Assembly: GCF_964212655.1 (NCBI RefSeq)
Contig: NZ_OZ156465.1
Span: 3,472,001-3,536,000 of the forward strand
Length of the DNA: 64,000 bases
From: Candidatus Thiodiazotropha sp. LNASS1
GTDB lineage: Bacteria; Pseudomonadota; Gammaproteobacteria; Chromatiales; Chromatiaceae
Direction of reading: 5' to 3'
The translations under genes and the position numbers were made by a program. The first letter of the stretch is position 1. Every line of letters starts with the position of its first letter. Of the stretch, positions 9,885 through 18,697 are shown in pieces. A model generated the notes under the pieces. That model was not told the origin of the DNA. It worked only from the letters and a program-made list of their open reading frames with translations, and did not search any database.

Positions 9885-10949
9885 ATGCAAGTATATTTAA
9901 CTATCCCCATTTTTTTATTGGTCCTGGTCGTCGCTGGATGCAGTAACGCCATCACCTATATACGTAATCACAACATCGGTTACTATTTCTGCGATAGAAA
10001 CCGCTTTCTCACTTCGGCAGCACTTAACGATGCTCTTGACTGGTCTCCTGACGGTAGATGGTTGGCATATACTCGGCGAAGTGCCTCATCACCTCGGAAT
10101 AGCCTGTTTGTTCGCAATAAGCAGACCCGGGCCGATCGAGAACTGGTACATCATCTCTATGGTAATGTGCATTTTAATTTCGACTGGTCACCGGACAATA
10201 ATACCATTGTGTTTGAGCATGATGTCTGTCAGACTTGTAATGCCAATATTTCCAGGGTCGACATGGACAGCGGCGACATTCGGTTGATGACACCGCTGTC
10301 GACCAACGATATGCAGCCTGATTGGGCTCCGGCAGGTGATCGTATTGCCTTTGTAAGTGTCAACGATACTACCGGCCTGGATATTTTCTGGATGAACAGC
10401 AACGCTACTACACGCTCACGCTTAACCAGTACTGTGGACAATGACAGCCATCCGGTATGGTCACCCGATTCCAGTCGTATCGCTTTTATTCGCACGCAGG
10501 TCGGGTCACCGCGGCAAGTCAGCATTGCCACTATTGCACGCAGTGAACGTGCAGGCGCTATTGTCACACTGGTGTCTGGCTTCGACGTTATCAGCTACTT
10601 AAGCTGGTCGCCTGATGGTTCGAAACTGTTGTTCCATGGCCGGGAAACCGGCATGAGTCGGCATGCCGTGTATACAGTTAATTCGGATGCCAGCAATTTA
10701 ACCCGGCTTTCGTCGGTAAACAATGGGATTTACCGAGATGTGGAGGATATGTTTCCAAGCTGGTCGCCGGATGGCAGTCAGATTGCATTCTCCCGTGCAG
10801 CTCGATTCACCCGCAGTGATGGTGTGGAGTACAGTGGCCAGAGTATGCTGTTTAAAATGGATGCCGACGGCAGCAATAAGGTGCGTGTCGGTGACCTGGA
10901 ATTTATCCATACCATCGCATGGCGACCCCGTGACATGCTGTGCTTCTAG
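9885..10949 (+). CDS. TolB-like PD40 beta-propeller lipoprotein
   Basis: A 354-residue probable outer-envelope lipoprotein. The start at 9885 is chosen for its GGAGGT ribosome site and because it begins a lipoprotein signal peptide (MQVYLTIPIFLLVLVVAGC, lipobox VAGC). Seven PD40/WD40-like strands follow at regular spacing: DWSPDGRWLAYTRR, DWSPDNNTIVFE, DWAPAGDRIAFVS, VWSPDSSRIAFIR, SWSPDGSKLLFHG, SWSPDGSQIAFSR and a degenerate AWRPRDMLCF at the C-terminus. The repeat type is that of the TolB propeller, but the TolB N-terminal domain is absent. The role is unknown. It sits in a decayed accessory region and may be acquired. Confidence 0.82.
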   Translation: MQVYLTIPIFLLVLVVAGCSNAITYIRNHNIGYYFCDRNRFLTSAALNDALDWSPDGRWLAYTRRSASSPRNSLFVRNKQTRADRELVHHLYGNVHFNFDWSPDNNTIVFEHDVCQTCNANISRVDMDSGDIRLMTPLSTNDMQPDWAPAGDRIAFVSVNDTTGLDIFWMNSNATTRSRLTSTVDNDSHPVWSPDSSRIAFIRTQVGSPRQVSIATIARSERAGAIVTLVSGFDVISYLSWSPDGSKLLFHGRETGMSRHAVYTVNSDASNLTRLSSVNNGIYRDVEDMFPSWSPDGSQIAFSRAARFTRSDGVEYSGQSMLFKMDADGSNKVRVGDLEFIHTIAWRPRDMLCF

Positions 10950-11189
10950 ACTGAATTTGGCTATGTGAAGGTAAGCCAATCCCTAGTAAAAAGCAGCCAT
11001 TGGCCATCGGTTTCAATCTCTTCCTCAACTCAAATGATAGGCCATAGAAATAATCGCTTCACAGAAGTTGGCATGAACAGGATCACCAGTGATCTCAAGG
11101 TAGAGACGGGATTGCAGGTGATTCTTGATTTTCTTGAATACCATCGGATAAGCGCCTCTGCACTGACCGTAAGTCTGGTATCGATGACC

Positions 11190-11390
11190 TGGGTGCATAT
11201 CGTGATTGCCAACCTGAAACGTTATCTGCCGGGTACTTACCATGGAACAGGGCAAAAATACCTGCAAGGCTACCTGGTTGAGTTTGCCTATCGCTTCAAC
11301 TGGCGATTTTGGGAATCCGAGATTCCAAATCGACTTTTGAAGTTGTGCGTTGATAATGTGCCTATACCATATCGTGGAACAGGACTATAG
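11190..11390 (+). pseudogene. IS1595/ISXO2-type transposase C-terminal relic
   Basis: Only the last 66 codons of a DDE transposase of the IS1595 (ISXO2-like) type are recognisable: WVHIVIANLKRYLPGTYHG then KYLQGYLVEFAYRFNWRFWE. This is the conserved C-terminal block of that family. The frame upstream (from 10965) reads into unrelated sequence, so the catalytic core is lost. Confidence 0.75.
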
Positions 11391-11399
11391 TGTAGAGTC

Positions 11400-11545
11400 A
11401 TCAGTTATTATGCAAACATCTCACGTTTATTCGAGATACCAACAGCCCGTGAATTAGATAATCCGGATGGTGGTGGTTGTAACCAGGAGTTAAAACCACA
11501 AACGGCAACTAATTATGAAATAGGTGTGAAGGGTATTTTAGTGAA
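11400..11545 (+). pseudogene. TonB-dependent receptor fragment
   Basis: Translation in the frame starting at 11400 gives YYANISRLFEIPTARELDNP followed by a glycine-rich turn and QELKPQTATNYEIGVKG. This is a characteristic beta-barrel segment of TonB-dependent outer-membrane receptors (around the LKPxTxxxYExGxKG strand). It is only about 48 codons long and runs out where the convergent phosphate transporter gene ends. It follows directly on the IS1595 relic, so a receptor gene was probably disrupted and deleted here. Confidence 0.72.
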
Positions 11546-12773
11546 ACACAGTAATAACCGAAAAAAGAAGTGCCGCAAGTATACCTGTTATAGGGATGGT
11601 GATCAGCCAGGCATAGATGATCTTACGGATAGTGTTCCAATGAACACTATGCTTGGCCTCAGCAAGACCCACACCAAGTACAGCACCGATTAGAATATGA
11701 GTTGTAGAGACAGGCAGTCCAATGGTTGATGCTGCCACGACAGTTCCGGCAGTTGACAGTGAGGCACAAAAGGCCCTGCATGGTGAAAGTTCAGTGATCT
11801 GGGTCCCTACCGTTCTTAGAACTCTGGTTCCAAATAATACCATGCCGAGGATGATGCCAGCAGTACAGATGAGATAGATCTGTTTCAGTGCCAACTGGTT
11901 GCTCAATTCCTTTTCAGCGTTATTTAGCATATCAAGGGCTATCACAACAGGCGCTGCCGCATTGGCTACATCATTTGCACCATGTGCAAAGGCCATGGTG
12001 CAGACTGTAAACAGGATCATGGGATAGAAAGCATGTTCCACCTCATCCACATCCAGATTTAAAAAGGCAAACAGACCCATTACCGATATAACTGTACCAG
12101 CCAGCATAACCATGATGAAGATCTCATATGCTTCCATTGCATCGTCAACAAATAGTGTCATGCCTTTGAATAAGAGCGCCAAGGAAAGTGTAAAACCAGT
12201 AAGAAGGACGTACATTGGTCCCCAGCGTTTGGCGGCCTTAACAGGCGATCCAGACTCAAATATCAGGATAATGATTCCTTTCATCAGCAAGTATGCAATC
12301 GCTCCACCCAGTAGTGGTGAAATAATCCAGCTACTGGCGATAATTAAGACATCGTTCCAATGAACTGCATCAAAACCAATCCCTGCGATACCGAAACCCA
12401 GAATAGCACCAATGATTGAATGAGTTGTAGATACAGGCCATCCTCTGGCTGAGGCAAATAATAGCCAGAGACCAGCAGCCAGTAATGCTGAGATCATACC
12501 GTAGAGTAGTATGGAAGACTGGTCATTCAACTGGTCAATGTTGATAATATTGTTGCGTATGGTCTCAGTAACACTAGTGCTATGAAACATAGCTCCAATA
12601 AATTCAAATATTGCAGCCAAAACCATCGCTGTACCTAAGCCAATGACCTTTCCACCAACCGCTGGCCCCATCGAATTACTGAAGTCATTGGCACCTATAC
12701 CGAATGCCATAACAAGGCCGATACCAATGATGATGTAGATCATAATGTCTGAATTTACAAACACCTCTAGCAC
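11538..12773 (-). CDS. PiT-family inorganic phosphate transporter
   Basis: A 411-residue inner-membrane permease of the PiT (PitA/Pho4) family that imports phosphate, usually as a metal-phosphate with H+ or Na+. The duplicated family signatures are present: GANDFSNSMGPAVG near the N-terminus and AHGANDVANAAAPVV in the second half, each followed by a PVSTTH(S/I)(I/L)IGA block. About ten hydrophobic segments are visible. The length is typical for the short single-domain members. No PhoU-like gene is adjacent, although many PiT genes have one. Its codon usage is more AT-rich than the acnB region. Confidence 0.92.
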   Translation of the reverse strand: MLEVFVNSDIMIYIIIGIGLVMAFGIGANDFSNSMGPAVGGKVIGLGTAMVLAAIFEFIGAMFHSTSVTETIRNNIINIDQLNDQSSILLYGMISALLAAGLWLLFASARGWPVSTTHSIIGAILGFGIAGIGFDAVHWNDVLIIASSWIISPLLGGAIAYLLMKGIIILIFESGSPVKAAKRWGPMYVLLTGFTLSLALLFKGMTLFVDDAMEAYEIFIMVMLAGTVISVMGLFAFLNLDVDEVEHAFYPMILFTVCTMAFAHGANDVANAAAPVVIALDMLNNAEKELSNQLALKQIYLICTAGIILGMVLFGTRVLRTVGTQITELSPCRAFCASLSTAGTVVAASTIGLPVSTTHILIGAVLGVGLAEAKHSVHWNTIRKIIYAWLITIPITGILAALLFSVITVFH

Positions 12774-12827
12774 ATTATTTACCTTGCATCTGATTACTAT
12801 GAAGACATATTATGTCGCAGTTAGGGT

Positions 12828-13135
12828 TCAATCGACTCTTAATCCGACCTCGCAATAGATACCGTTGTCTTGATTCGACGCTAACCAGCGTCGTGTAGCA
12901 GCCCATAGATGACCTGGAGTACCTCCTGCGCCGTTACGACCTTGTTCTCTCCGTAAGTTGTTGATCAAGCCGTAGCAGTGTCTGTCATCCCAATTCAGCA
13001 ATGAACTAAAATATTCGTTGTAACCCCATCCTTAACAACACGGGTCCAGTTTGTATCCACTTTGGAAAGCAGATTATGGGTTAAGGAGACACTGTTGAGT
13101 CGATGAGGATATATATCCTGAGCAAAAGACGACAT
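12828..13135 (-). pseudogene. Frameshifted small gene of unknown function
   Basis: On the minus strand an ATG at 13135 is preceded by a strong GGAGG ribosome site with 7-nt spacing. The frame encodes MSSFAQDIYPHRLNSVSL and continues to a stop after 46 codons. A single +1 shift near 13015 restores an open frame of about 63 more codons (LLNWDDRHCYGLINNLRREQ onwards) to the stop at 12828. The two halves join smoothly in composition, suggesting a roughly 100-residue gene broken by one indel. The family was not recognised. It could also be a genuine 46-residue protein. Confidence 0.4.
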
Positions 13136-13641
13136 GGTGGAGCCTCCGAAAATATTATCCTGGAATATGCTGAAAAAATGTGTACGTAGTTATTATCTAT
13201 AAAAAGTGTATGTCATATCTTTACTTATTGCTTGCAATCCCATGAATATTGAAATTATATCGAGCATCAATGCCCGTATTGTAGATCAAACTGTTTATTC
13301 ACATTGAATAGCCTATTCGCATGACTTCGGCAGAGTTATTATTGGTTTCCATTTTTTAAAATGGTCTTGAGCATTGTTTCACACACCAAGAAATGTGTGA
13401 TTGGCCTGTATACCTGGCAAGTATTGATCCAATTCAAACAGTAACGGCAACCCATACCTGATCAGTAAGGCTTATCTATCCTTCCACAAGATCGATGATG
13501 GGCGGATTGGGGGCACACTCATCGTAATCAACCTTGTATCGTGGGAATTCGATTTGGCTCTAGTACATGTATTTACACTACACGAGTAAATAACATTGCC
13601 ATCCTGATAGGTAAAAATGAGTTAAAGGTCGTTGCTCAACC
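13136..13641. other. Gene-free stretch
   Basis: AT-rich spacer between the frameshifted small gene and the second IS91 relic. No ORF, hairpin or repeat of note was seen. Confidence 0.5.
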
Positions 13642-14052
13642 CAACTCAAAACACCCTACAATGATGGCACGACCCATGTCATATTCGAACCACTGGATTT
13701 CATAGCCAAGCTGGCGGTGCTGGTTCCCAAGCCAAGAGTGAACCTGACCCGGTTCCATGGGGTATTTGCACCCAACAGCAGACATCGAAGGTACGTGACA
13801 CCCGCCCGGCGCGGGAAGGGCAACCCATCACAATGGGTGGACAAAACCTCCGAACATCGTCACCAGTCGATGACCTGGGCGCAACGTCTGAATCGCGTAT
13901 TCAACATAGATGTGTCGATCTGCCCGAAGTGCGGAGGCGAAACCAAGGTGATAGCCAGTATCGAGGATCAGGCGGCCAGCAACAGAATAGTAGACGCACC
14001 GAAAGATACAACCTACTCGGGCGGGTGGGGCCCTGCCCCACCAAGTTCTTGA
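13642..14052 (+). pseudogene. IS91-family transposase relic 2
   Basis: Only the C-terminal part of an IS91-type transposase remains. It begins in QLKTPYNDGTTHVIFEPLDF and passes through LVPKPRVNLTRFHGVFAPNS to the zinc knuckle CPKCGG and IASIEDQA. The N-terminal and catalytic regions are absent. After about 13985 the sequence no longer matches the other relics. The downstream GGGTGGGGCCCTGCCCCACC palindrome at 14020-14041 lies between it and the hydrolase gene. Confidence 0.8.
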
Positions 14053-14055
14053 CTG

Positions 14056-14955
14056 TCACTGCTCCTCATTCACTGACTTGAGTCGACCAAGAAAGCGCTT
14101 GATGCTGCTGATAACCTCGGCATCTTGCAGGATGCGCATATGTCCAAGCCCCCGGGTTATCTGGAGTTCGCTGTCTGCCCAGGCCGCGTGTACTGCTCTG
14201 CCATTGGATACCGGAATGTATCTATCCCGCGAGTCATGAATGATCAGTCCTGGAAGATCTGCAAGACGAACCCACTCCTGCATGGAAAACCGAGACCACA
14301 TATCTTCACCGAAGCGCTGCTCAAGACGGCGTTTCAATTGACCGACTACCACCTCATTCAAACCCAGGAGACTTGAAAACTGCTGCAACAGGGTGGTGAC
14401 GTCCTTGGGTGTAGAGATACAGACCACTGCGCTCGCACGGGCACCGTTCGAGATTGCGTGCAGCGTACACATGCCGCCAAAAGAGTGGGCAATCACTGCC
14501 GTATCATCTCCAGACTCCTGTAGCAGTTGCGTGATAAAACCGCTGATTTCGAAGATATCTGTACTGCTGCCGGAAGAGCGACCATGGCCAGGCGCATCGA
14601 AAGCGGTGACCTGGAAGCCCTGTCCCACCAGCGCCTCCACCAGAAAGGTCATCTGCCCCGCATCGCCGTTCCACCCGTGAGTCAGCAGTACTGGCTGGCC
14701 CTCACCCCATCGATAGACGCGAACTGACTTCCCGCCATATCGTCTGACTTCAACGCTGGCCTGATCCAAAACACGCTGTTCATCCGCTGTCACGGAGCGA
14801 TGTTGGGTGCGATACCAGAAGTAGTTAGCCAATCGTCCTGCCAGAGAGGGAGATACCCGTGTCAGGGTAGAGAAGGCGCGCTGAACCGGTGTGCTCTTGT
14901 GCGTGTTTTTTCTGCTGCGCGGCTCGGATATGGCTTGTGCGGTCGATAGGGACAT
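14056..14955 (-). CDS. Alpha/beta hydrolase
   Basis: A 299-residue alpha/beta-hydrolase-fold protein of unknown substrate. The start at 14955 (MSLSTAQAISE) is chosen because AGGAG precedes it; the longer open frame adds 63 unlikely residues. The oxyanion region is LLTHGWNGDAGQM, the nucleophile elbow is AHSFGGM (GxSxG variant with Ala first), the acid is in HDSRDRYIP and the catalytic His is in GLGHMRIL. No signal peptide is clear, although a basic N-terminal stretch precedes the domain. It is divergent from a GlxA-type regulator 118 bp away, which is probably its regulator. Confidence 0.85.
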   Translation of the reverse strand: MSLSTAQAISEPRSRKNTHKSTPVQRAFSTLTRVSPSLAGRLANYFWYRTQHRSVTADEQRVLDQASVEVRRYGGKSVRVYRWGEGQPVLLTHGWNGDAGQMTFLVEALVGQGFQVTAFDAPGHGRSSGSSTDIFEISGFITQLLQESGDDTAVIAHSFGGMCTLHAISNGARASAVVCISTPKDVTTLLQQFSSLLGLNEVVVGQLKRRLEQRFGEDMWSRFSMQEWVRLADLPGLIIHDSRDRYIPVSNGRAVHAAWADSELQITRGLGHMRILQDAEVISSIKRFLGRLKSVNEEQ

Positions 14956-15073
14956 TTTCTTTCTCCTCTTGATTCTCTTCTGGGGCAGATTGCCGGTGTT
15001 GAAAAAAATATAGTCCTGGACTAGGTTGGTAGTAAGAGTCATAAATGACATCTTTAATGCCATATCCGCCATT

Positions 15074-16114
15074 ATGAAAACGACCGTTACCGTCGCTATC
15101 GTCGCCATAGATGAGTGCATGGCCTCGGCCATCGCCGGCTCCATCGATATGCTCTACGCCGCCAACAGAATCATCGACGCCATGGGCAAAAAGGAGCTGC
15201 CCCGTTTCGAATGGAAGGTGGTCTCCGTCTCAGGCCGGCCGGTGAAAACCGGCAACGGCATGCTGCAGGCGGTGGATTGCAGCCTGAAAGGGGTAAGCCA
15301 GGTGGATGTGGTCTACATACCTGGCATGTCGGTCATCGATGAAACCCGCCTGGTGAATATCCTTGAAAGCAATAGACCGCTGATCAACTGGCTGGCCAGG
15401 CGCGCCGCCGGCAAGAGCCTGATCACCAGCAGCTGCACCGGCAGTTTTTTCATTGCCGAGGCGGGATTGTTGCGGGACAAGCAAGCCACCACCGGCTGGC
15501 CCGTGGAGGGGCTATTTGCCGCCAGATATCCGGATATCCATCTCAACAGCGGTGAGTTGCTGGTGGCAGCGGACTCCATTCTCAGCGCCGGCGCTTCCAC
15601 CTCCTATCAGGACCTGATGCTGGAGGTCATTCGCCGCTATATCAATAGCAGAGTCGCCCATTTGACCGCCCGTTACCTATTGCTGGACAGCAGTCGACAC
15701 TCGCAGGCCGCCTTCCGCGTCAGCAGCGTGCGAAAATATGATGACCCGGTGGTCACCAAAGCACATGAGTTGATGCAGAAGAACCTGGGTGATCCGTTAC
15801 AGGTACCTGAACTCGCCGCACGCCTCAACGTGAGTGACCGGACGTTGATAAGGCGGTTTAAAAGCGCAACGGGTCAGGGACCCAATGCCTGCCTGCAAAA
15901 CCTCAGGATCGACAAGGCGAAATGGCTGCTTGAGAGTACGGGCAAGTCACACGAAAGCGTAGCCAGCAGTGTCGGCTACACGGACATCAGCTCCTTCAGA
16001 CGCCTGTTCAAACGCAGTATCGGCATGACCATGGGCGATTATCGAAAGCGTTTTCGCAGCAGACGCCAGACCAGAAGGCCTTTCCGACCGGAGAGCTCCC
16101 CGAGGATATCCTGA
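15074..16114 (+). CDS. GlxA-type AraC regulator (DJ-1/PfpI + HTH)
   Basis: A 346-residue regulator with an N-terminal DJ-1/PfpI-like domain (about 1-190; the nucleophile-elbow region SSCTGSFFIAEAGLL keeps a Cys) and a C-terminal AraC double helix-turn-helix (about 235-335; LAARLNVSDRTLIRRFKSATG and SVGYTDISSFRRLFKRSIG). The start at MKTTVTVAIVAIDECMASAI fits the family. Divergent transcription from the alpha/beta hydrolase suggests control of that gene. It acts in the cytoplasm, and the inducer is unknown. Confidence 0.88.
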   Translation: MKTTVTVAIVAIDECMASAIAGSIDMLYAANRIIDAMGKKELPRFEWKVVSVSGRPVKTGNGMLQAVDCSLKGVSQVDVVYIPGMSVIDETRLVNILESNRPLINWLARRAAGKSLITSSCTGSFFIAEAGLLRDKQATTGWPVEGLFAARYPDIHLNSGELLVAADSILSAGASTSYQDLMLEVIRRYINSRVAHLTARYLLLDSSRHSQAAFRVSSVRKYDDPVVTKAHELMQKNLGDPLQVPELAARLNVSDRTLIRRFKSATGQGPNACLQNLRIDKAKWLLESTGKSHESVASSVGYTDISSFRRLFKRSIGMTMGDYRKRFRSRRQTRRPFRPESSPRIS

Positions 16115-16245
16115 CTGGAGATTTACCAGCTACGCCAATTGGTTGGGAAGATGTTTGTCTATGCGAATAAGGCATCGAGGTACACTACCAGCGCGTGGGT
16201 CAGCCCTACAGTCGTAACGTGATCTGGAATCTCAATATGATAAGA

Positions 16246-16850
16246 CCAGCGGTCTCCGGGAAGCGCCTGTCATTGACCCCTTCGGGGAATATCCGATATC
16301 AACTCAAAGTCGCCAAGCTGGCGGCGCTGGTGCCCAAGCCCAGAGTAAATCTGACCCGGTTTCATGGTGTATTCGCACCTAACAATAAACATAGGCGTCA
16401 TAATAGATGTGTCGATCTGCCCGAAGTGCGGAGGCGAAACCAAGGTGATAGCCAGAATTGAGGATCAGGCGGTCATCGACAAGAGTCCATCCTTAGGTCC
16501 GTAAACGGTGCATCCATGCACCACTTCTCTGCAGCATTTGCAGGCCATGGGCGCATTGCCACCACCGCCAGATTTGCTACCTGCTACGTGGGCCTCTCCC
16601 ACTGCGGATTGGTTTGCATAGCAAGCTGTTTTTCACACTTTTCTGCACGGCAAGCAACACAAGAACAGGTTGCCTCGCGGCTTGTTGCCTGAAGCAAGCC
16701 GGAAGGCCTGAAAGGCAATGAAAGAGGGCGGATTCAACCTGAAATCCAGGGGAGTTGAGTGGATTGAGGCCGGATAGACGGTTATTTCCGGTCTATCCTG
16801 TCTCCAGTTTTTGCCATGATGGGCAGGGGTGTTGCGTTTATTCTCCGTAA
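16246..16850 (+). pseudogene. IS91-family transposase relic 3 with non-coding tail
   Basis: Translation gives AVSGKRLSLTPSGNIRYQLK, then VAKLAALVPKPRVNLTRFHG and, after a deletion, DLPEVRRRN in a shifted frame over the CPKCGG region. Two internal deletions relative to the other relics are visible: about 18 codons after YQLK, and the segment between APNNKHR and the knuckle. About 45 bp of extra sequence, including the palindrome GGTGCATCCATGCACC (16507-16522), interrupts the 3' part. The tail matches relic 1 up to TTATTCTCC near 16845. This probably marks the element end, and it overlaps the last codons of the minus-strand gene. Confidence 0.78.
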
Positions 16851-17383
16851 ACTTTTTTGCAGGCAGACAGCGGCGAGGTTTGTTCAGCCTGGAGAGTGGA
16901 TTGTGCTTGCCTGCTCAGGCGGATATGCACGTGGGGTTTGTGGTGATGAAAAACCCGGATGTCGATGATCGGTTCGTTGATGCTGATCGACACGGTTAAC
17001 AGTGGCAATTCCGGTGCATAGAAGTCGATCGATGATCCGGTTTTCCTGCTGACCAGCAGTTTTACCGGTTCGCGGTTACCGGCAAAGGTCGACAGGAAGG
17101 TCAGCTCAAGTTTGTCGGGTTCGTTGCGGAACTGCCAGTAGTGGTCGGATGGCCTGAGGTCGGCCACACCGGCCACCAGGGAGTCGCTGCATTGTTGGAA
17201 GATGATGTCGTAGTCGACAGGGCCGACGGGGGTTTCTATGGCCTGGCCATCCCAGGAACCGGGGAGGGAGGTGATTAGGGTTTCGATGATATTGGTCGGT
17301 GGTTGTTTTTCTGGGGTAACTGCCCAGCCACTCGTGGTGGCGATGAGCAGGGAGAAAACGATGGTGAGTTGAGTTCGAAGCAT
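16838..17383 (-). CDS. Secreted protein of unknown function
   Basis: A 181-residue protein with a clear signal peptide (MLRTQLTIVFSLLIATTSGWA, cleavage near WA-VTPE). The mature part reads as a beta-rich domain (PGSWDGQAIETPVGPVDYDI, then LELTFLSTFAGNREPVKLLV). It has two cysteines, one in IIFQQCSD and one five residues before the polar C-terminus. No family was recognised. Its last codons (ACKKVYGE) coincide with the presumed right end of IS91 relic 3, so the C-terminus may have been altered by the insertion. Confidence 0.65.
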   Translation of the reverse strand: MLRTQLTIVFSLLIATTSGWAVTPEKQPPTNIIETLITSLPGSWDGQAIETPVGPVDYDIIFQQCSDSLVAGVADLRPSDHYWQFRNEPDKLELTFLSTFAGNREPVKLLVSRKTGSSIDFYAPELPLLTVSISINEPIIDIRVFHHHKPHVHIRLSRQAQSTLQAEQTSPLSACKKVYGE

Positions 17384-17784
17384 GATTTCTTAGTCTGTGA
17401 TTATTGTGACCTGTTTTAGAGGGGATTGTTTTATTTTGTTATGGCAACGGGTTCCACACGCGAGAACCGGGCTGCCTCCGTAGAGAATTCAGATTGCGCG
17501 TGCGAGTCCCTTTTTAGGCATATGGCCAAATATCCATATATGTCCTATTAATCTTTAATCTTTCTTAACTTAGTCATACAACAATCCGGCAAGGCTGCAC
17601 TGTTGATGTGCCAAACCGCCATGCAGGTTTCTGCTGTGCTCGTCAATAACTGAATGTGTGCTGTAGCGATAAATCCAGGGTGACGGTGCGGAGCCTATCT
17701 TTGTATGGACCTGGATTCCCCCCCCCTGTTTCTGCATTGAGCAAGTCCACAAAAACCGTATTGATTTGATGTTCGTTTTGTCGG
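17384..17784. other. Gene-free stretch upstream of the fasciclin promoter
   Basis: About 400 bp without a convincing gene. The minus-strand frame at 17570-17839 has no supporting features. Confidence 0.4.
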
Positions 17785-17810
17785 TGATCCATATCTCCCG
17801 GGATGGCGTA
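17785..17810 (+). promoter_or_regulatory. Candidate ECF sigma promoter for the fasciclin gene
   Basis: TGATCC at 17785-17790 and CGTA at 17807-17810, 16 bases apart. The same two words with identical spacing precede the ECF sigma gene at 18641-18666. This resembles the promoter type reported for RpoE/ChrR (ECF11) sigma factors. The leader to the fasciclin start would be about 130 nt. Confidence 0.6.
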
Positions 17811-17947
17811 GAAGCGAATGAACGCACGTCGGCAATCAAAGGGAGAGATCAAATGGAATGTTGAATGGTTAGGCGTCGTTCTGTGTGGCTTCGGACTCGT
17901 TCTTGTCCCTGAAGACGTTTAAACAAAAATCGATTGGAGAATTAACT

Positions 17948-18526
17948 ATGACTACCACCCATACGAAACTCGATGGCATGTTTTTTATTTTGAAAAACAA
18001 AACGGTGATAACTCTCGTTACTTTAGTGCTGCCGGCAATGCTGATGTTGTTGGCTACATCAGCAAATGCGGGTTGGCGAGGCGGGTACTTTAAATGCGCC
18101 AAGACAGAAATTATCGATGTGAGACCCGCGACCATCACCGAGGGCGCGGTGGCACTGGGTCTGAGTACCTTGGCTACCGTCCTTCCGTTTGAGGTTGCAG
18201 AGTTGCTCGATTCCAGTGAGGGCATCACGGTTTTGGCGCCCACGGACGAGGCGTTTGAAAATATACCGCCTGACCTGCTCACCCTCATTGCAAGCGATCC
18301 GGATATATTGACAGCTGTTCTCTCCTATCACGTGGTGCCGAAAGAGGTCGATCCCAGAAAGGTGCGTTACATCAGAAAATACCAGACCCTTGCTGGCCAG
18401 ACTTTGTTCGCCAGCAGGGATCGAAGAAGTCCTATGGTTAACCAGTCAGAGGTCGATTGCCAAGGCTACCGCACGGCCAACGGTCTGGTCTGGGTTGTCG
18501 ACAGCGTGCTGCTGCCACAATTCTGA
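17948..18526 (+). CDS. Fasciclin (FAS1)-domain secreted protein
   Basis: A 192-residue exported protein with one FAS1 domain. The start at 17948 follows a GGAGAA ribosome site. A long signal peptide ends around SANAGWRGG (about residue 42). The FAS1 hallmarks are visible: VLAPTDEAFENIP (H1 box) and LSYHVVP (H2-region YH motif), ending in GLVWVVDSVLLPQ. Such domains mediate surface adhesion or matrix contacts. Two or three cysteines in the mature part might form a disulfide. It lies 170 bp upstream of the ECF sigma gene and shares its promoter motif, which suggests membership of the same oxidative-stress regulon. Confidence 0.88.
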   Translation: MTTTHTKLDGMFFILKNKTVITLVTLVLPAMLMLLATSANAGWRGGYFKCAKTEIIDVRPATITEGAVALGLSTLATVLPFEVAELLDSSEGITVLAPTDEAFENIPPDLLTLIASDPDILTAVLSYHVVPKEVDPRKVRYIRKYQTLAGQTLFASRDRRSPMVNQSEVDCQGYRTANGLVWVVDSVLLPQF

Positions 18527-18640
18527 GCTTCTCAAACATCATGGCCGTCCCGCATCTGTGCGGGATACGGCTTGTTGGGATCACTGCCTTAAGAAACTGA
18601 AATGACCATACAGAGAGAGATGAATTGATTGTGCCGACAG

Positions 18641-18666
18641 TGATCCGATACGACAAAGGTAGCGTA
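18641..18666 (+). promoter_or_regulatory. Candidate ECF sigma autoregulatory promoter
   Basis: TGATCC (18641-18646), 16 bases, then CGTA (18663-18666), 32 bp before the sigma start. The motif and spacing are identical to the element upstream of the fasciclin gene. Autoregulation is usual for ECF factors. Confidence 0.65.
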
Positions 18667-18697
18667 CATATGGATAGACAAGAGAAAGGTCCGCGCT

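Noticed and set aside
14020-14041. GGGTGGGGCCCTGCCCCACC palindrome as a terminator
   Set aside because: It lies between convergent ends but has no T-run on either side; it could be a terminator only with further factors.
16838-16870. IS91 tail as evidence that the secreted-protein gene is part of the IS
   Set aside because: The overlap is only about 20 bases at the 3' end; the gene has its own signal peptide and is not found at relic 1.
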